DNA from: Rhynchospora pubera
Lineage: Eukaryota > Streptophyta > Magnoliopsida > Poales > Cyperaceae
Direction: 5' to 3'
DNA length: 64,000 bases
NCBI GenBank assembly: GCA_028095005.1
Contig: CM051459.1
Span: 278,771,229-278,835,228 of the forward strand
How positions within the stretch are numbered: the first letter of the stretch is position 1; each line of letters starts with the position of its first letter. The translations under genes were made by a program, and so were the position numbers. Shown in pieces: positions 50,472 through 60,704 of this stretch. A model generated the notes under the pieces. It worked only from the letters and a program-made list of their open reading frames with translations. It was not told the origin of the DNA and made no database searches.

Positions 50472-50894
50472 GAGTTTTGCTATGGTGAGTTGCAACTCAC
50501 ATGAGCTCTGGTGAGTCGCAATCTAAGACGTTCGATTTCCATCAATATTCGTGCAGATCAGCCCTGTAATGAGTCGCTGAGCGATTAAAATTTTCCGTCT
50601 GTTTTCTCTCCGTCTCCCGTCTCTTCCTCTTTAATTCGTGTCCATCTCTCTCTTCAAACTCGAAAAAGAAGTGAGCCGCAGCACCTCCTCTCAAACCCTA
50701 GGAAAGAAAAGAGCAGATCGGAGCGGCTTCTCAGCAATCGGAGAGCATCAGGGGTCAGAGAGCAGCAGCAGGTTCTATTCCGCTCGGCTCCTCTCCGTTC
50801 TGCACGGCTCCTCTCCGTTCTGCGCGGCTCCTCTCCGTTCTGCACGGCTCCTCTCTCCTCCACTCACGAACTGTGCAAACCATCTTCCGTGCAG
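50472..50894 (+). promoter_or_regulatory. Left TIR: promoter and non-coding first exon
   Basis: Matches 55443-55837 inverted. It ends at CAG|GTACTCTCTTTG, the donor of a 548-bp 5' UTR intron (50895-51442). The 20-bp repeat is at 50785-50855. Confidence 0.75.
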
Positions 50895-51450
50895 GTACTC
50901 TCTTTGATTTTGACCTTCTTTGATTTTGACCTTCTTTTAACCAGATACTCTCTTTCTCTCTTAAACCTAGAGTATATTGGTTTAAATGAAAATAAATTGG
51001 GGTATAGGGATTTAAACGAAAATAATTTTGGGTTTATCTCATCTTTTTGAGTTCGAATTTGTGGAACTGCTTCTCTGCTTGACATTTCTTACCCCTCCTT
51101 TAGAAAGAAAAATTGGATGACATTTTGGATGAGAGGTAAGAAAATTGGGAAAAGACATTTTGGGTTTGAATTTTTGGGTTTATCTGAAAATTTGTGTAGA
51201 ATGTTTATAGAATGTTTCTTCTAATACTGAAAGAGATTGGCACTCTTTTGCACTGTCAAAACTCAAAAGGAAATTAAATGAATGCAAAAATAATTTTCTT
51301 TTGCACTGGTACTAATTCAATCAATTCTCTACTTATTGTTAAGCAAAAACAATGAAATGGAAGTTACCTTGTCTTGTATTTATATTCTAAGAAAGGTAAA
51401 GCTTGTTGCATATGAAAGCTAAAACTTAATTTTCTTTCACAGGATATCAA

Positions 51451-51813
51451 ATGAGTACATCAAGTAGCGCTCATCATAGATGCAACACTAGTGGAGTAAT
51501 TCCTTATTGCATAAGATGCGAGAACATGCAACCTGTCGTTAGAATTACCGGCAGGGGACCTAATAAGGGTCGAGCTTATTACTTATGTGATAAATGTGAT
51601 TACTTTGTAGGATGGTGTGATCAGTTGAGCTTTAGGCCTATAAATCGAGAATTTGAAGAGTTGAAAGAACAATTGAAAGCAACTAGGAAGCAATTAGAAG
51701 AAATGGAGAAGACAAATTATATGTTAATTAAGAAGATTAATCAAGCTATGTATGTTGTGATTGCATTATTTGTAATTTTTGTTGGAATTTTATTTTTTGT
51801 AATTAGGATTTAG
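51451..51813 (+). CDS. Small GRF-like zinc-finger, coiled-coil, membrane-anchored protein
   Basis: 120 codons, intact. ATG is at 51451, eight bases after the acceptor AG (51441-51442) of the 5' UTR intron; the protein begins MSTSSSAHHR. C20-x2-C23 and C46-x2-C49 with GRAYYLC and a following W55 fit the GRF-type zinc finger (G-R-x-F/Y-x-C...C-x-F-x-W), here with Y in place of F. Residues 66-98 are charged with heptad-like leucines (EELKEQLKATRKQLEEM), a likely coiled coil. Residues 100-118 are a hydrophobic helix, so the protein is probably tail-anchored. Small GRF-coiled-coil-TM proteins are common in plants. Its place inside a MULE, sharing a TIR promoter with the transposase, suggests an accessory role or a captured host gene; I cannot decide which. 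Confidence 0.75.
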   Translation: MSTSSSAHHRCNTSGVIPYCIRCENMQPVVRITGRGPNKGRAYYLCDKCDYFVGWCDQLSFRPINREFEELKEQLKATRKQLEEMEKTNYMLIKKINQAMYVVIALFVIFVGILFFVIRI

Positions 51814-52826
51814 GCAGTGGTGTTGCTTGAATGTTATGGATATGGATATGTTAGTTAGTAATGGATAGATTAATTAGTCAGTAGTGTTGCTTTGAAGTAC
51901 TATGCTTATTAATTTTGCTTGAATGTAACTTTGAGTACTTAAATGATATGGATATGTAACTTTTATTGCTAATTGTCTTTGCTTATTACCTTTGCTTATT
52001 AAATGAAATAAAACTTTTTTTCTTTATTTTTTTATTGCTTATTAAAAAGTTGCATGCAAATTACTCTCTTGCTTGTAACAAAATACTACTGACGAGTGTC
52101 AGAGTACCAATGTGCATTTACCAATCAAATTAAGTGCCAGAGCCGAATTCTTTGTCATATAGTCAAGTATTAGATCAAAACTATAGATAAAAATGTTATT
52201 TCTATTCACAAAGAGAATGAATTCACTAATTCCTGACATGTACCAAGTATAATTGTTGGGTACACAAGTGTCTCCTGGTACCAGACCTGAATTCATTAAT
52301 AAAAATGTTATTGCTATGCACGCAAGTGTCTCCTGGTACCAGACCTGACATGTACCACACGCATCCCTGACTTATCGGGTGACAGTGCTTCCAAAACATT
52401 TTATTATCAATGAATCAGTAAATGAACATTGCTAGCATATTAAAAATACAGTAAAACAAACAGTGCTTGAACATCTAGTAAAACAAAGCATTAACAATAA
52501 AATTAACATAACATGAACTAGTATCTCATATTAAAAATACCAACTCAAGCAGCAAATAACAAACATGAAAGTCTACTACAAATTACCAACTCAAGCAACA
52601 TTCAAATTAACATAACATGAACTAGTATCTCATATTAAAAATACAAGCCAAATTTAAACAAATTCAAAACAGAAACAGTCCAATTGTTGTTTCTATCCCA
52701 ATTCTTCACACCAGAAGCAGTACCTTCACTACATGGAAACACATCTTTTACCTTCACTACATGGAAACGCATCTTTTAGAAAATTCACTGATTTGACAAA
52801 TATAAAAACCAACAACAATTTACTGC
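51814..52826. other. MULE interior between the convergent genes
   Basis: No gene. Short direct repeats occur: CAAGTGTCTCCTGGTACCAG at about 52265 and 52323, and ACATGAACTAGTATCTCATA at about 52512 and 52615. It presumably holds both 3' UTRs. Confidence 0.5.
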
Positions 52827-52942
52827 AAGTACCTTCATTGTTGCTGGTTGCTGCTAATATAGGAAGTACAGTACTTTCACTTGTCTCCATTTCCAAGGGC
52901 CTAATTAAACAATAGAAAAAAAAATTAGCATCTCAAAGCAAA

Positions 52943-55154
52943 TTAATACAGAAATATGATGAGTCTCTCAAATGAGGTAGAGAAAAGAGGTACCAATGGG
53001 CATGTTCTTGCATTGTGACCCGCTATCTTATTACAGACTTTACATCTCCGTCTTTTTTTCACTGCGACATCGGCTGCTGGTTTAAATCTAGTAGGCTTCT
53101 TTCTTTTTCCTTTGCATTGTGATACATATGGGTCATAAACCTTCTTTGGAACCTCTTCTGTATATGGAATTTCATCCGAAACCGAGTACGATTCCTTGTC
53201 AGATTCTATTGTTTCTACAAACTCTCCTTTCAAATCTTCTATCCTACACTTCATTCTTTAGTCCATCGTTTCAGCACATAATGATCGGGGAGATACAAGA
53301 AACCGACATGTTGCATCACTTTAATTGCATGAGAACACAACAGACCTTCACATTCAAACCCTTTGCAATTACAAGAGAACCTTTCTGTCGGCATATCAAC
53401 ATCAACTACATATTTTTCAGGGATCCAATTTTTTATAAAAGGGTGAAATTTGATTGCAACCTCATATTTTGCATCCTTCTCAACTTCTATGACAGAACCA
53501 ATAGTACTTTCTAGTACTAACTCTCTAAAAACAGCAAAGACGGACCTTGTATAAACCCTACGTCCTTCAACCTCTATGACATATCGGGTTTTAATATGTG
53601 GTATTTCATTGATACTTCTCAAATCCTCATCACTTTCTTTTTGATAAATAGACTCTATCATGTTTTCTGTCCTTTTGACAAATTGAAAAATAGAAGTCTG
53701 AGCTTTGACCCAATTTTTAAAAATAGCATTCATACTCTCACTCCTTTGTGTAGTAGACATATCAGCAAAAAATGTACCTCGAAAGTAGGCGGGGACCCAT
53801 TCGTGCCTAGTCCCAAACATAGTCTTTAGATGCTTCACATTACCCAATTTATACCTATCAATCATTGATGTCCATTGGTCATGAAAATCATCAATTGTCA
53901 AGCTACGATTAATTACAGCAGCCAACTCATCCTTGAAACCAGATTTTTCACCATATAATACCCCTAAATGCTCTCTAGCTTTTCTCATGACATGCCATTG
54001 ACAACATCTATGTAGAGTAGAAGGAAATACCTCTTGAATAGCCTTTCTCATGGCTGGATCCTGATCTGTGATGATAGAAGTTGGGTGTTTTCCATACATA
54101 GCAGCCAACCATGTTCTAAACAACCAAACAAAATTTTTACTTTCCTCACATCTAAGTAAAGCCATACCAAATAAAATGGACTGCCTATGATGGTTTACTC
54201 CAATAAACGGTGCAAATGGCATAGTATACTTATTTGTATTATATGTTGTATCGAATGTTACAACATCTCCAAATTCTTGGTAGGATCTTCTTCCCCTTCC
54301 ATCCACCAAAAACAGATTTTTTACAACACCATCATCATCAACATCTACTTCATAAAAAAATCTTTATCTACCTCTTGTTTCTTCCTAAAATAAATAAGAG
54401 TAGTCTCAACATCACGCCCAACAAGCTTACGATTTTCTTGTGATATCTTATTACTAACATCCTTCTTCTTGAACCTTATATTCTCTTTCCCACCACTCTG
54501 AGATGCTATGTATTCTACTATTTTAGAAGGTTCCACATTTTGAGCATTTAAATCACAGATCATCTTTACTGCCTCTTCACTTATGCATCTTTGGGAACGA
54601 AGACCGCGCATTTTGCTAGGTGAAGTTATCAGCACATGATTGTGCTCCTCCATGAATACACTAACTTGCCAAATTCCATTTTTCAACCGTCTAACTCTTA
54701 GAGAAGCTTTGCAACCAACTCTAGTTATTGACTTTACCTTCTGTGGACTCTTATCAAGACTTACACTTCCAATTGGCATTTCAAAATTCTTTTGGTTCTT
54801 ACAAAATCCTTCCTTACTACAAAGAAACCTTTGAGATGAAACACCTGCCCTTGAAGTTGTCTTACTTGATTTTCGGACACTAAAACCAACTCGTCATGCG
54901 TATGCATTGTAAAAATTATATGCCTCATCTACTGAACTAAATTGCATACCGACATATGGTTTAGTGGGCTCATCAGAGGCGAACTCATCTTCATCAGAAG
55001 TGAGCTCTTCTTCATCAGGGCCAAGCTCTTCTAATCGGCAAAGCTCTTCTAACCGACAAAACTCCTCAACTTCGATGTAAGGATCGCTAACACCCAACCG
55101 CAACTGAACTTGCTCCTCGTCCTCTACACCGTTTGTTGAACCAGAAGTCGACAT
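52943..55154 (-). pseudogene. FAR1/FHY3-type MULE transposase, broken
   Basis: Read on the minus strand, the order is an acidic N-terminus (86 residues), a FAR1 DNA-binding domain (YVGMQFSSVDEAYNFYNAYA onward, later RRLKNGIWQVSVFMEEHNHV), a MULE catalytic domain (FGDVVTFDTTYNTN with D, IITDQDPAMRKA with D, the CQWHV metal motif, and E in TTQRSESMNA), a SWIM zinc finger (CNCKGFECEGLLCSHAI), and a C-terminal zinc knuckle (CKVCNKIAGHNARTC). Three lesions split it: TGA at about 54895-54897 inside the FAR1 domain where the family has a charged residue, a one-base loss in the A run 54354-54360, and a one-base loss near 53252. A 5' UTR intron (55442-55160) mirrors that of the partner gene. A further short exon may lie at about 52827-52903. 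Confidence 0.85.
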
Positions 55155-55442
55155 AATTACTGTTGAAAATTTTAGCAGAAGCTTAAAATCAGGAAATTTC
55201 TCTACTGTTGGAGTGTCAAACTAGCAGAAGCTTAACAATGTAAAAAGTACTAAACAAAGATGGCATGCATAGTACTAAACTACGGCTCTGAATCAGAGAA
55301 AGTAGAGAAATTAAATAAAAAAGGGGACATGTTGAATGCGACAGAAATAGAGAAATTTATCCACAATTGAAAATTAAAGAAATATTTAAAAAAAAATTAG
55401 AGAAATCAGAGGAGGCAAGAAGGTCAAAATCAAAGAGAGTAC

Positions 55443-55834
55443 CTGCTCGGAAGATGGTTTGCACAGTTCGTGAGTGGAGGAGAGAGGAGCCGTGCAGAAC
55501 GGAGCCTGAGAATCGCGTGCAGAATAGAACATGCTGCTGCTCTCTGACCCCTGATGCTCTCCGATTGCTGAGAAGCCGCTCTGATCTGCTCTTTTCTTTT
55601 CTAGGGTTTGAGAGGAGGTGTTGCGGCTCACATCTTTTTCGATTTTGGAGAGTGAGAGGGACACGAATTAAAGAGGAAGAGACGGGAGACGGGAGACGGA
55701 GAGAAAACAGACGGAAAATTTTAATCGCTCAGCGACTCATTACAGGGCTGATCTGCACGAATATTGATGGAAATCGAACGTCTTAGATTGCGACTCACCA
55801 GAGCTCCTGTGAGTTGCAACTCACCATAGCAAAA

Positions 55835-55837
<3 letters not shown>
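55443..55837 (-). promoter_or_regulatory. Right TIR: promoter and non-coding first exon of the transposase
   Basis: Inverted copy of the left TIR, ending at the donor CAG|GTACTCTCTTTG on the minus strand. The acceptor is at 55160-55162, five bases before the ATG at 55154. Confidence 0.75.
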
Positions 55838-55870
<33 letters not shown>

Positions 55871-55889
<19 letters not shown>

Positions 55890-56275
55890 AAGAGAATGGC
55901 TAACGTGCCATCAAGTCATTTTTCGAGATTCAAAATTCAAATGGTCAATCCAAACCGTTCAAGTTGTTCTCCATATTGAAATATCTTTGGAGACCAAATT
56001 TTATTTTTTTTTAATTTTTTTGCCATTTATTATGATATTTTAAAAAACATTATGATTAGAGTATTTCAGGCCCTCTAATTTGAAAATATCATAATAAATA
56101 GCAAAAAAATTTGAAAAAATATAAAATTTGGTCTCCAAAGGTATTTGAATATTGTGATCAACTTGAACGGTTTGGATCGACCGTTTGACTTTTGAATTTC
56201 AAAAAACGAGCCGATAGAAAATTGATGGCACGTGCCATCGATGACGCGTTAGTCATTCTCTCTCTCTCTCTCTCT
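55871..56275. mobile_element. Palindromic MITE 3, about 405 bp
   Basis: GA run at the left and CT run at the right, between TA tracts. Ends AGAGAATGGCTAACGTGCCA and the inverse of AGAGAATGACTAACGCGTCA. Shares GGTCAATCCAAACCGTTCAA with the other MITEs. Confidence 0.75.
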
Positions 56276-56297
56276 GTATATATATATATATATATAT

Positions 56298-56424
56298 AAT
56301 GGCTATACTACTATCGGTATGTAAACAGTTCTTGTAGGCTAGTTTTTTAGACTATTAGATTGTTTCAAGATCCGTGCAAAGATGATAAGGAGTGGCTCAG
56401 ATCTTTACGCTGTGCTCTCCTTCA
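56298..56424 (+). repeat. 127-bp direct repeat, copy 1
   Basis: Begins AATGGCTATACTACTATCGG and ends near TGCTCTCCTTCA. It repeats at 56506-56632 with a few changes. It is followed by TTTTAATTTTTCCGTCTCC, like the MULE TIR, so it is probably the end fragment of a related MULE. Confidence 0.8.
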
Positions 56425-56469
56425 TTTTAATTTTTCCGTCTCCTCCCACGGTTAAGCCTCCATTTACTT

Positions 56470-56505
<36 letters not shown>

Positions 56506-56508
<3 letters not shown>

Positions 56509-56632
56509 GGCTATACTACTATCGGTATGTAAACAGTTCTTGTAGGCTAGTTTTTTGGACTATTAGATTGTTTCAAGATCCGTGCAAAGATGATAAAGAG
56601 TGGCTCAGAACTTTGCGCTGTGCTCTCCTTCA
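56506..56632 (+). repeat. 127-bp direct repeat, copy 2
   Basis: Second copy of 56298-56424. It again starts directly after a TA tract and is fused on its right to MITE 4 (AAAATGACCGATCCAAACCG). Confidence 0.8.
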
Positions 56633-56965
56633 AAATGACCGATCCAAACCGTTCAATATGATCTTCCTATTATAATCTCCTTACCGACCAAATTTTATAT
56701 TTTTTCGATATTTTTAAGTATTTTTTTCGGATTTGTAAAAACTGCTATTTTTGAACGGTTCAGAAAAAATTAGATTAGCGATTTTCTAAAATTTGAAAGA
56801 AATAGTTAAAAATTTCGAAAAAAATGTAAAATTTGGTCGGTAAGGAGATTATAATAGGAAGATCATATTGGACGGTTTAGATCGGTCATTTTGAAGCAAA
56901 TCAAAGAGTTCGGATCAGTATGCACCGAAACTTCCGTACATTAGTATGCACCATAGGTTTTCTCT
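56633..56965. mobile_element. Palindromic MITE 4, left end replaced
   Basis: AATGACCGATCCAAACCGTT and its inverse (GGACGGTTTAGATCGGTCAT) frame an AT-rich core. The right end runs into CT and TA tracts, while the left end is cut by the 127-bp repeat. Confidence 0.65.
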
Positions 56966-57012
56966 CTCTTTATATATATATATATATATAGAAATATGCT
57001 ATGGTGCATCGC

Positions 57013-57382
57013 GATGTATTGAGGCTTTTGTACATTGCGATCATTATCCTTCAACCGTTTTATAAATTGACAAATCTAATTAAACTAATCTAATCTACAT
57101 ATTGAAATATCATTACAAACCAAATTTTATATTTTTTAAAAAATTTTTACTATTTTTTTCGAATTTTCTAAAATTTTTCTTTTTTGGAAACCAATTAATA
57201 ATAAAGAAATTCTAAAAATGGCAGGTTTTAAAAAAATATAAAAAATAGTAAAAAAATTCCAAAAAATATAAAATTTGGTTTGTAATGAGATTTCAATATA
57301 TAGATTGAATTTGTTTAGTTAGATTTTCAATTTATAAAACTATCGACAAATATGGTCGTGATGTACAAAAGCCTTAATACAT
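57013..57382. mobile_element. Palindromic MITE 5, about 370 bp
   Basis: GATGTATTGAGGCTTTTGTA is inverted at the other end (TACAAAAGCCTTAATACAT). TA tracts lie on both sides. Confidence 0.7.
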
Positions 57383-57393
57383 ATATATATATG

Positions 57394-57396
<3 letters not shown>

Positions 57397-57425
<29 letters not shown>

Positions 57426-57509
57426 TGTATGTATGTATGTATGTATGTATGTATGTATGTATGTATGTATGTATGTATGTATGTATGTATGTATGTATGT
57501 ATGTATGTA
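57397..57509. repeat. (ATGT)n microsatellite
   Basis: About 28 units of ATGT followed by TA repeat. It produces long YVCM or YIHT repeat ORFs that are not genes. Confidence 0.95.
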
Positions 57510-57520
57510 TATATATATAT

Positions 57521-57918
57521 AGAGAGAGAGAGAGCATGGCTAATGTGCCATAGATGGCACAGAGGGTCCCGTGCCATAGAGTCGTTTTTCGAGATCCAAA
57601 ATTCAAATGCCCCATCCAAACCATTCAAGTTATTCACCACATTAAAATACCCTTGGAGGCCAAATTTTATATTTGTTCGAACTTTTTTGCTATTTATTAT
57701 GATATTTTTAAAAAAACGTTATAATTGGAGTATTTTAGACCCTCCAATTTGAACATATCAAAATAAATACCAAAAAAATGTAAAATTTGGTCTCCAATAG
57801 TATTTCAATATGATGATCAATTTGAATGGTTTGAATTGACCGATTGAATTTCGGATCTTAAAAAAATATCTCAAAAAAGACATCTATGGCATTGTCATCG
57901 AGAAAGAGAAAGAGAATG
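57521..57918. mobile_element. MITE 6, related to MITE 3
   Basis: Opens AGAGAGCATGGCTAATGTGC and carries CCATCCAAACCATTCAAG; the inverse of TGCCATAGATG recurs at the right end. Its right flank is a GA run rather than CT, so the end may be rearranged. Confidence 0.55.
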
Positions 57919-57937
57919 GATATATTATACTAATATG

Positions 57938-60700
57938 AATATGTGCCTTATGGACAGCATTTTCATATCGTTGGATAGACTTTAAAATTCATGCTAAGAT
58001 TAAGATCAACGAGTCTTATTGAAGCGCTGAAAGCTCCGTCCTATAAAAAATTCCCGTCCCTTTGTCCGTTTGCCCTCTCCGTTTGCAAAAATGAAGCGCC
58101 AAAAATGGAATAAAGTTTCGCTAATCTCCTTTCTGTCGTTCCCAAAAGAGGATATCTCCTGTCCCTGCGCAACTCTCTCGAAAACTCTAGATTGTACGGA
58201 AAATTTACAAAGGTCAGTTTTGATTTCTTTTTTCATGGTCTCTTTCTATCAGATCCACTAGTTTTGATCGCACATGGTTCAGATGATACCAGCAAACAAT
58301 TTCCACGAACCAGCAAGAAACGAGACAGCAAGCAATTTCCTGAAAGTGCCGTGGTACTCTCATCTCTTTTCTGTTTTTTCCTATTAAAAATCCATTTTAC
58401 AAAATAAATAAGAATTAGTATGCCTCTCGACAGTAAGGTACCAATCAACACATTCTTATGCCTTTCTTGACCATGGACAGTAAGGTTCCAATAAACGAGA
58501 CAGGTCGATTGCTATCTATGCTCTAGACAGTAAATAAGAAAATATTACATTATTACTTAAATTATAACCATTCCTGACAGGTTGATCATAAATCAGAACT
58601 AGTATGCCTCTTGATTTTGCTATGCTCTTCTGCCTCTTGATTTTGCTATGTTGTGACTTTCGACACGACCTATCAAACAAATAAGTATTGTGGAAATTTG
58701 TCATTTTTTAATTACATTTGTCATTTGTGCAAATTTGTCATATTTTAGTATTTTTTTTTATTACATTTGGCATTTTTTTATTTACAAATTTTTATTGCAC
58801 TTTGCTGCACCATCGTATGTTTAAAAAAAATTGGTAGATATAATTTTTGTATTAATATTTCTTTACCTAACATTAATTTTTTTTACTTAATTTTAGATAT
58901 AATTTCAGCTTAGGAAAGTTGAAGAAGAATTTGAAGATGTCAAATCGAGTAGTGCACAAGAAGTTGAAGATGTTGAAACTGATAGTACATACGATTACAA
59001 AGACATGTCACGTTAAAGATGTCGAATCGATTTTTCAGTCTAGATCACATTTTGTTATATTTACTAGATCACTGGATGTTAAATTTGGTTACTCTAGACC
59101 TGGATGTTATATTTGGTTACTCTAGACCTTATTAAACAAATCGCTGTCTGGATGTTACACTAGATCATGTCTAATGTTATATTTGGTTACTTTAGACCTT
59201 ATTACCGGTGTCGAAATTCTTAGCAGCTCTACCAGTTTTGCATGGACTTAAAGTCATCCGTGCAAAATTGGCTTCTATCCAAGCTCTGCCATTTATGTCC
59301 TGGCAGCTCTTCCAGTTTGTGCAAGTTTATGTAAATAGACTTGTTTGCATAATTCAACACAAATGTAAATAGAAAGCTACATAATGCTTTGCTTTGCAAT
59401 AGAAACATGTAAATAGAAGCAAATTAGAAACCATCTCTAAATTCACTCGAGCAAATTAGAATACATCCAATCAAGCAAATTAGAAACCATTTCTAAATTC
59501 AATCAAGCAAATTAGCATACAATCAGAACATCCCTACTTAGCATCACAACCATCTGTAAATTCAATCCTAATTAGAAACCGAAATACATAAAATCCAGTA
59601 CATCCAACATTTGAAATATTCCCGATTAGGGTTATTCTGCATTCGAAGTTAAATTTTCATGAAAAACAGTCAAATTCAGTAATGTTTTCAATATGTTGAA
59701 CCTATTTATGCAATGAAAACCAATATGACCAAAGCCTCAGGTTTTCTCAAACTAATATGATCAAAGGTACTGGTCATGTACATATTTGACTAGCACATGC
59801 AGATAGAAGCCTTATGTACTTTGTAAATCAGTATTGGCACCAGATTATTGTACATTATACCTATTGGACCTGATGGGTGCATTCTATGTACTTAACCTTT
59901 TCATTAGTTCAACATGCATAATCTCCCCACGAACAAAACCTATGGTTTAATTTCACACTTTAATTCAGTTTCTGTGCAAGTATTCTATATTATCTTCTCT
60001 AGTGCCCTTATACGCATGCTTACGAACTTTTGATACAAGCTGATTGAATAAGAGTAAAATCAACAAAATTTCTGTTTTAAACCGAAAACAATCAAATTTC
60101 TGTTTTAAAATTGGAAAAGAAAATCAACAAAATACTTCACAATTTATTTTCTGTTTTGAAATTGGAAAAGAAAATCAAGAAAATTAAACCAAAATGCTTC
60201 ACAATTGATTTCTGTTTTGAAATTGGAAATGAATAAAATTAAACTACAAGAAAGAAAACAAGTACCTTAATTAATTTTCTGTATCAATCCAGTTTCTAGA
60301 GGCACCGGAATCGCTAGAGGTGCTGGAGTCTGAGTCGAGGTGGAGTCGCAAGTCGCAACCTTTGGGTAGAGGTGAGAAGAGAGGAGATAGAGGTGGATAG
60401 AGAGAGGCGCTCCGAGGGAAGGCACGGCGGAGAGAGCACCGATTCTCTGTCTGGATGTCTCTAGGGTTTTATCACAGCCTTCGGCTCTGTGCGAGAGAGA
60501 GGAGAGAAATGCGATCAATTTTGGTTCTGTGAGGAGAGAGATCTGTGCGCGATCAAAGAGGAGAGATGATAGACGGAAAAAATTGAAACTAACGGAGACA
60601 TCAAAGCCATCAGCGCCTCAATCAGAACCATTGTTTTTAATCTCAGCACGAATTTTGAAACTGATCTGACATCGCAGAAATGCTGTGCATAAGGCCCATT
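57938..60700. mobile_element. Older MULE-like element with diverged TIRs
   Basis: Left GCCTTATGGACAGCATTT...AAAATTCATGCTAAGATTA...TTGAAGCGCTGA and right, inverted, GCCTTATGCACAGCATTT...AAAATTCGTGCTGAGATTA...TTGAGGCGCTGA agree over about 100 bp. No TSD was found. The architecture (end block, then leader-like CT-rich DNA, then a splice donor) copies the MULE at 50472. Apart from the possible two-exon gene, the interior is AT-rich and empty. Confidence 0.55.
58252..59016 (+). CDS. Possible two-exon small acidic protein, unrecognised
   Basis: Exon 58252-58353 (after CTATCAG, ending at GT) reads on as AHGSDDTSKQFPRTSKKR and then DSKQFPESAV. It joins in phase with exon 58909-59016 (after TTTCAG), LRKVEEEFEDVKSSSAQEVE and onward to a TAA. 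No ATG is visible in the first exon, so the start must lie upstream or be lost. The acidic, serine-rich tail is unlike any domain I know. It could be a captured fragment or the remains of an accessory gene. Confidence 0.3.
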
Positions 60701-60704
60701 TTGC

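Larger units (their letters stand above)
50472..55837. mobile_element. Two-gene FAR1-type MULE, about 5.4 kb
   Basis: Long TIRs (about 50472-50894 and 55443-55837) begin GAGTTTTGCTATGGTGAGTT. TA tracts abut both ends, so a 9-bp duplication, if present, is hidden in TATATATAT. The minus strand carries a broken FAR1-type transposase (52943-55154). The plus strand carries a small intact zinc-finger/membrane protein gene (51451-51813). Both are transcribed inward from the TIRs, which carry the CT-rich leader and a 5' UTR splice donor. The left TIR has a 20-bp unit (CGGCTCCTCTCCGTTCTGCA) repeated about 3.5 times, which the right TIR lacks. Confidence 0.85.

Noticed and set aside
57340..57752. Y-V-C-M and Y-I-H-T repeat ORFs on both strands
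   Set aside because: They arise from the ATGT microsatellite.
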